NCBI RefSeq assembly: GCF_003286085.1
Contig: NW_020825313.1
Span: forward strand, 930,001 to 994,000
Direction of reading: 5' to 3'
DNA from: Drosophila persimilis
Taxonomy: Eukaryota; Arthropoda; Insecta; Diptera; Drosophilidae
DNA: 64,000 bases
In this document: piece by piece, positions 57,077 through 64,000 of the stretch
Position numbering within the stretch: the first letter of the stretch is position 1
How the letters are laid out: every line of letters begins with the position of its first letter
Translations under genes and position numbers: made by a program
The notes under the pieces: generated by a model
Databases searched by the model: none
Told to the model about the DNA's origin: nothing
Seen by the model: only the letters and a program-made list of their open reading frames with translations

Positions 57077-60000
57077 TGTTCGGGCGAAGCCCGAGTGTAA
57101 ATTTTGTACCATCGTTCTATTGCCTATCAATTCACTTTCCTTTTCATTTTTGTCATTATACTAAACTAACGTAACGTAAGCGTAGCTTTATCTATGCTCG
57201 CTCAGCAACATGCTCTCATTTATTCATCTAGTCTTTATCTATGCTCGCTCTTGTTATCTTTTCCTATTTTCCTTCCTCTGCCGTCGCTAAGCCGTCAGCA
57301 GCTGCGCCTGCCCTAGCAGCTACCGCTTGATATAGTTGGAGAACAGACCTTTTTTGTCCCCAATCTATTACTTTGGCTCGAGATCGGCTCGCTTGCCTCA
57401 TCCAAGTATATCACTCTAATTTTATTGTAAAAGGCTCTGGCATCTTCGGCTACCCTCAACACTCAAAATAACTATAATAAAATTTATAACGTTTCGGAAA
57501 TTATTAATTCGTGAAATTATTGAACAATCATAGTCAGCGAAAAAGCTCGTTGTCCCAACATTTGGTGACCCCGACGTGATCGTCAATAACAATTTGGAAA
57601 TAAACAATTATAAACAGTGAAAATTATCCACTAAACATAACTGTTCGAACGCGAAGCGGTTAGTTCCCATTTCGTCGCGCGCTTGCTTCGGGTTCGGTGC
57701 GCTTGCATACCAAAACAAAATCAAACGGTTGGTTCTTCGATTCTTCTTTGTGGATGAGTCTAATGACTTGCCGGAAAACAGGGTGTCTTTTTACAAACTA
57801 AAGGCACTCTCAATATACAAAAAAGCCGTTTCACTTCGAGAGACGATATTGAATGATGAAAACAACCCAATCGGTAAAGATGCGCTAAGTGTTCATTTAA
57901 AATTCTTGGAAAAAATGTCCGACTCATTTAATGTTACTCATTCTAATTTAGAAGAGCTTGATGTAAGCGAAATTGGCAGCGACTTAAGCAACAATTTTGA
58001 GGATTTGGCGATGGAAATCGAAGTTCGTATTCGCTCAGCACTCCGCAGGACTACCCAGAACATGCCACATCACTCAACGATACGACCCGAGCTCAACGTT
58101 ACTGCCTCCGGAAATTTACGGTCACGATATCATATTCCTGACATTAAACTTCCCACTTTCCATGGAGGTTATACTGAGTGGGCAGACTTTTACTCGATGT
58201 ATAGCACAGTAATAGATCAGGAGCCCTTTCTATCAAAGATTGAGAAGTTCCAGCACCTGCGCTAATGTTTGGATGAACCTGCCCTGGAGGCTGTTCGCTC
58301 TTTGGAAGTATCGGCGAGCAATTATGATATTGCATTGGACATTTTAAACAATCGTTTAAATAATAAACGTTTAATCTTTCAGGCACACGTCGCTGAGAAG
58401 GTTGAAGATGGGTCAACTACAAAGCTACGTACTTTATCGGACAAGCTTCATTCTCACATGAGAGCGCTTAGGTCGATGGGTACCTATCAAGATCAGGAAA
58501 TGGTGTTCCAACGATACATCTGTACTCGATCAAATACCCCATGAAGATAGGGAAACATTTGTTAAATTTACTGATGGCAGCGATGTAACCAAGACGCTAG
58601 GTTTAGCATGGAATCCCACTTCGGATGAGCTATTATTTTCATTCTGTCCCAATCAAGTCCCTTCGAAACCAACTAAGCGAGTTGTATTGTCAACTATTGC
58701 ACGATTTTATGATCCACTCGGACTTATAGGGCCAGTAATTACTAAAGCAAAAATATTTCTACAGCAGCTGTGGAAAAAGAAGCTTCTTTGGGATGAAAGT
58801 CTGCCAGTCTCCTTACGCACAACTTGGATCAACTTCATTCAGCAGTTTGACTTCATGCAACAAATTTCTTTCCCGCGCCTATCGTTCCTTCGAAGCAGCA
58901 ACCTTGAAATGCATGGATTTTGTGATGCCAGCATGAGTGCTTATGGAGCTTGCATCTACGCTGTTTCGCAAAGCGACAATGGAGTCAAGGCAAATCTTCT
59001 ATCTTCCAGATCTCGTGTAGCGCCACTGAAGACTATCACAATACCCAAGTTGGAATTATGTGGTGCAGCGCTACTCGCTCAGCTTATGCATGAAGTGTCT
59101 CTGATGAACTTCAATTGCTCTTATTATTGCTGGTGTGACTCCACAGTCGTTTTGGCTTGGATCAAGAATCAACCATCCAACTTCAATGTATTTGTCGCTA
59201 ATAGACTTTCTGTTATTCAAGAACTCACATCTGGAATGTCTTGGCTGCACGTGCCAACTGATCTAAACCCTGCCGATATGATTTCTCAAGGATCATTACC
59301 AGCTGAGCTCATCAATTGTCATCTTTGGAAGTATGGACCTACATACTTGACAGCCAGTAAGGATCAATGGCCAAGTACGCCTGCTCTTCCAGAGCCGGTT
59401 TTGGAGGCACGAAAAACCATACTAATTACAAACTGCGCGTCAAGATATTTGGTGGAAGAATCAAAGTTTGTAAATTCCTTCCCCAAAAGTCAACGAATTT
59501 TTGCGTATGTATGCAAATTCATTCATCGACGAAAGTCTGGAATAACTGTGGAGGACTTGCGTTTGGGAACCGAACTGCTTCTTCGTCTTACTCAGCAATC
59601 TCTTCTATCTACTGAAATAAGAGCCCTGGAAACGCGAAAGGACATCAAGGCTTCAAGCTCGATCGTCTCGCTTTCGCCATTTTTAGATGATTGCGGTTTG
59701 CTTCGAGTTGGAGGGAGTCTTAAAAACTCTACCTTGGACTTCGAAGCACGGCATCCCATAATATTGCCCAAGAATCATTCCATCACTTCTGCTCTGATAC
59801 GGCATTTACACGAAAAACACCTTCACGCTGGACCCCAGTCGCTATTAGCCATCATTCGTCAACCGTACTGGCCAATCGGTGGCCGAAAGACCGTAGCACA
59901 CGTAATCCAAAAGTGTGTCAAATGCTTTAGAGTGAAGCCTCGAACTCTTGAGCAAATAATGTCAGATCTTCCGGTGGACAGAGTCAGCGAATTTCGTGCA

Positions 60001-61434
60001 TTTTTAGTTACCGGCTGGACTATTGCGGTCCGTTCCTGTATAAATCAGAAGTTCGAAACCGGCCCCCACTAAAGTGCTACATGAGCATTTTTATATGCTT
60101 CTCCACCAAGGCGGTTCACATCGAGCTTGTGAAGGATCTTACAACGTCTGCGTTCCTCTCTGCTTTTCGCCGTTTCATTTGCACCCGTGGAAGACCGATT
60201 CGTATTTGGTCAGATAATGCCACAAATTTTGTTGGAGCGCGGAACGAACTGGCGGAACTTAAGTCGCTATTCCTAAGCGACAGTCATCAAGAAGCCGTGC
60301 ATCAAGCTTGTCTCGCCGATTGAATCGATTGGCGTTTAATTCCTCCTAGATCGCCACATTTTGGAGGATTGTGGGAGGCGTCAGTCAAGCTTGCTAAACA
60401 TCATCTTCGACGTGCCGGTGGATCCTCGCTTCTTGGATTTGATGAGCTGCGCACTCTCGCGTGCAATATCTGTGCAATCATTAATTCAAGGTCATTGTTT
60501 CCTCTTTCAGAGAACCCTGCAGTTCTCGATGTACTCACGCCCAACCATTTTCTAGTTGGCGCCCCCATCACAACCTTCTTGGAGCCGGACTTGGTTCATT
60601 TAAACGTCGATCGCTTGGACCGTTGGCAGAAGGTCACACAGCTTCAGCAAATCTTTTGGTCTCGCTGGCGCCAATCGTATTTAACCAGTCTTCAAGAAAG
60701 AACGAAGTGGCGCAACCGGGATCCTGAGCTTCACGTCAATGATGTCGTTCTTGTTAAGGACGAGAACTTCCCTCCTCTGAAGTGGCCTCTAGCGAGAATC
60801 CTCGAGCTCATCCCAGGAGTTGATGGTGTATCTCGAGACGCCTTGATCAGGATGGCTACAGGTGTTAGCCGAAGAGCACTTGCAAAACTATGTCTATTGC
60901 CTCTACGAGATGAGGTGAAAGGCATGGATCCTTCCACGGGGGGAATATGTTCGGGCGAAGCCCGAGTGTAAATTTTGTACCATCGTTCTATTGCCTATCA
61001 ATTCACTTTCCTTTCCATTTTTGTCATTATACTAAACTAACGTAACGTAAGCGTAGCTTTATCTATGCTCGCTCAACAACATGCTCTCATTTATTCATCT
61101 AGTCTTTATCTATGCTCGCTCTTGTTATCTTTTCCTATTTTCCTTCCTCTGCCGTCGCTAAGCCGTCAGCAGCTGCGCCTGCTCTAGCAGTTACCGCTTG
61201 ATATAGTTGGAGAACAGACCTTTTTTGTCCCCAATCTATTACTTTGGCTCGAGATCGGCTCGCTTGCCTCATCCAAGTATTAGAGTGATATAATACTATT
61301 GTAAAAGGCTCTGGCATCTTCGGCCACCCTCAACACACAAAATAACTATAATAAAATTTATAACGTTTCGGAAATTATTAATTCGTGAAATTATTGAACA
61401 ATCATAGTCAGCGAAAAAGCTCGTTGTCTCATCA
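57077..61434 (+). mobile_element. BEL-B3 element at the original RbfA site, broken
   Basis: LTRs 57077-57560 and 60948-61434, with GGTAA on both sides (57072-57076, 61435-61439). The primer site is at 57563. Gag, RNase H region (GFCDASMSAYGACIYAVSQS, IPKLELCGAALLAQL), zinc-binding and integrase regions (HAGPQSLLAIIRQPYWPIGGR, AVHIELVKDL, WSDNATNFVGA) and a C-terminal region are recognisable. It is broken, with about three or more breaks. It keeps parts not seen in BEL-B1/B2 and the reverse, so neither derives from the other in its present form. Confidence 0.9.
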
Positions 61435-63049
61435 GGTAAAATACCCCGTAAAAAATTTATCCGCGACAAGACGTGCGGTATTGGATATGTTCAGACGCTA
61501 TGTACTATCAGTTCGTTGCGCTCCGAAAAGGAGAGATCCTGGAAAATTCGGACTTATCAGAATGGACATTGGGTTCCATCCACTCTGAACGTAGCAGATG
61601 ATGGAGCAAAGTCCACCAAAGAATCGAGTTTCCAAACAGGCCCGAGATGGTTCCCCGGTCCGCCGGTTCCTATTTGATGAAGAAGAATACTAGTCAACTG
61701 CACAGCTCAACTCGAGTAATCTTTTGCAACATGGAAGATGTCAACATCGTTATATACCGATGGTCCAAGAAGAGGCTTACTCTGAAGAAATGTCTCTTCT
61801 GGTAAGAAAAGTTTGATCTACAAATTATCGCGTATCTCAATGAATTAGGTGTGCGGAGAATACGCGGCCGCATAGATAAGTTGATCCGCATAACAAGGAA
61901 CCTGAAACGGCCTGTAATTCTACCCGTCGGACATAACGTCACTAATCTTATTATTGATTATTTTCATCGGAAGTTTCAGCATCAGCTTACTGAGATCGTC
62001 GACAACGAGATGAGACAATTGTACCACATATCAGGACTGCGAGCAGGAGTTCGCGACATAGCGAAAACCTGCCAAAGATGTCGCAATAAAGGAGGGCTTC
62101 CAGAGGCACCGGAGATGGGAAGCTTACCACCAGAGAGGCTGGCAATCAACGAATTTCCATTCACAAACAGAGGTATCCACTAATTTGGACCACTGGAGGT
62201 AAACGTAGGAAGATGACGCGAGCAACGATGGGGGGTACTATTCACGTGCCTCACCGTGGGAGCAGTACACATCGAACTGACAAACTCCCTGTCAACAGAC
62301 GCCTTCATGCTCACATTTGAAATGTTTGTAGCCCGTCGAGGAGTGCCTAAGAGAATCGTGTCGGACAAAGGGACAAACTTTCGAGGAGCCAGCCGATTAC
62401 TATGAGAAGAAATCGAAAGAGTCCTACTGAACGAACTGGAAACCAAGTACCCTCAAATAGAATGGTCCTTCATACCCCCAGGAGGACTCCATATGAGAGG
62501 TGCGTGGGAAAGGATGATTAGTTGGGTGAAATCCATACTAGCCGAATACAAAGGGCGACAGCAGCGCAATAAGAGTTATGCTTGGTAAGAGTTTTCATAT
62601 TGCAGGGCAGATCGTGGCCAGCTTCAGAAAACGATGGCTGAAGGAATACCTACCGTGCCTTACGCCACGAACCAAGTGGCATGGACCTCCAACTAACCCC
62701 ATCCAACTCGGAGATTTCGTGGTTCTAACAGACGAAACAAGCCACAAGGTGCAGTTACCTGCAAGTAGCCAAGGACGGGATCGCTCGCAGCGCAGTGAAT
62801 CGCACTGCATCTAGACTGCTAAGTCAGCCAATAGTTAAGCCAAGTTAGAAGTGAAGACAACGAATCCAACCATGGGCCAAGACGTAACCAGAAGCTTGGC
62901 ACACATCACGACAAGTGACGAAGTTTGGCAGTATAAAATATACCTAAATACCTAAAATGTACCCAATAGCACAAACATTAACAGGAAGAAGAAGAGCATG
63001 AAGAAAGGCAGCGGTGAAAAGTTAAAACTGAAGCGGTACAAGTTTTTTA
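61435..63049 (+). mobile_element. BEL-C fossil, copy 6
   Basis: RbfA stub, late pol and integrase, including the longest readable stretch of the family (RGRIDKLIRITRNLKRPVIL..., ISGLRAGVRDIAKTCQRC, 61851-62183). The 3' tail is cut at TTTTTTAG, where it joins BEL-B DNA. Broken, with at least three breaks. Confidence 0.8.
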
Positions 63050-64000
63050 GATGATTGCGGTTTGCTTCGAGTTGGAGGGAGTCTTAAAAACTCTACCTTG
63101 GACTTCGAAGCACGGCATCCCATAATATTGCCCAAGAATCATTCCATCACTTCTGCTCTGATACGGCACTTACACGAAAAACACCTTCACGCTGGACCCC
63201 AGTCGCTATTAGCCATCATTCGTCAACCGTACTTGCCAATCGGTGGCCGAAAGACCGTAGCACACGTAATCCAAAAGTGTGTCAAATGCTTTAGAGTGAA
63301 GCCTCGAACTCTTGAGCAAATAATGTCAGATCTTCCGGTGGACAGAGTCAGCGAATTTCGTGCATTTTTAGTTACCGGCTGGACTATTGCGGTCCGTTCC
63401 TGTATAAATCAGAAGTTCGAAACCGGCCCCCACTAAAGTGCTACATGAGCATTTTTATATGCTTCTCCACCAAGGCGGTTCACATCGAGCTTGTGAAGGA
63501 TCTTACAACGTCTGCGTTCCTCTCTGCTTTTCGCCGTTTCATTTGCACCCGTGGAAGACCGATTCGTATTTGGTCAGATAATGCCACAAATTTTGTTGGA
63601 GCGCGGAACGAACTGGCGGAACTTAAGTCGCTATTCCTAAGCGACAGTCATCAAGAAGCCGTGCATCAAGCTTGTCTCGCCGATTGAATCGATTGGCGTT
63701 TAATTCCTCCTAGATCGCCACATTTTGGAGGATTGTGGGAGGCGTCAGTCAAGCTTGCTAAACATCATCTTCGACGTGCCGGTGGATCCTCGCTTCTTGG
63801 ATTTGATGAGCTGCGCACTCTCGCGTGCAATATCTGTGCAATCATTAATTCAAGGTCATTGTTTCCTCTTTCAGAGAACCCTGCAGTTCTCGATGTACTC
63901 ACGCCCAACCATTTTCTAGTTGGCGCCCCCATCACAACCTTCTTGGAGCCGGACTTGGTTCATTTAAACGTCGATCGCTTGGACCGTTGGCAGAAGGTCA
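63050..64000 (+). mobile_element. BEL-B4 fragment, runs off the window
   Basis: Matches BEL-B3 from about 59685 on (LRVGGSLKNSTLDFEARHPI, integrase pieces). It begins at a TTTTTAG shared by BEL-C (63043-63049) and BEL-B3 (59680-59686), so a microhomology join brought the next array copy in. Broken. Confidence 0.85.

Overview
The window looks like repeat-rich heterochromatic DNA of a Drosophila species; I cannot assign the species. The reasons are BEL/Pao and Ty3/gypsy retroelements with insect-type primer sites, DINE-1/INE-1-like (Helitron-type) repeats with GTCTGTCCGTC tracts, a hAT transposon of the ZBED type, PIF/Harbinger pieces, and fragments of a nuclear gene for a mitochondrial ribosome-binding factor A (RbfA) protein. 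I see no intact single-copy host gene, tRNA, rRNA or CRISPR. All homology calls come from reading translations and motifs, not from searches.

Array 1 (1-18925) is a complex tandem array. The long unit (about 3.90 kb) holds a 5'-truncated hAT element (minus strand), a DINE-like fragment and an LTR-plus-gag fossil (plus strand). A short unit (about 2.17 kb) is the same after loss of about 1.73 kb at a GCAT microhomology. Long and short units alternate, giving a higher-order period of about 6.08 kb. The last 3.05 kb (15878-18925) is inverted in place, which makes a 2.27 kb palindrome around an 858 bp loop.

Middle (18926-25423): a minus-strand Ty3/gypsy fossil, cut off in reverse transcriptase, with a tRNA-Lys primer site and an unusual gag that begins with a RING-H2 finger. 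It is followed by about 2 kb of low-repeat DNA with no recognised gene.

Array 2 (25424-64000) holds about seven head-to-tail, variously deleted copies of one composite locus, all in the same orientation: PIF/Harbinger-like DNA, RbfA 5' flank, RbfA fragment, BEL-B element or solo LTR at a GGTAA target, BEL-C pol/LTR remnant, then in some copies a DINE-like element. The copy at 54241-63049 is the most complete. Later events decorate single copies: a young BEL-A element with LTRs that look identical (28650-32087), a 210 bp insertion beside it, a nested Harbinger element (54766-55757), a 7.48 kb tandem duplication, and local duplications. Because filled and empty copies of the same site occur side by side, the order of many insertions can be read from this window alone.

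No cellular pathway is encoded. The main interest is structural: two independent complex arrays, a long palindrome that could give hairpin RNA, amplification of an RbfA gene fragment with an LTR-RbfA chimeric reading frame, a RING-gag fusion, and a short BEL element that seems to carry a captured coiled-coil segment.
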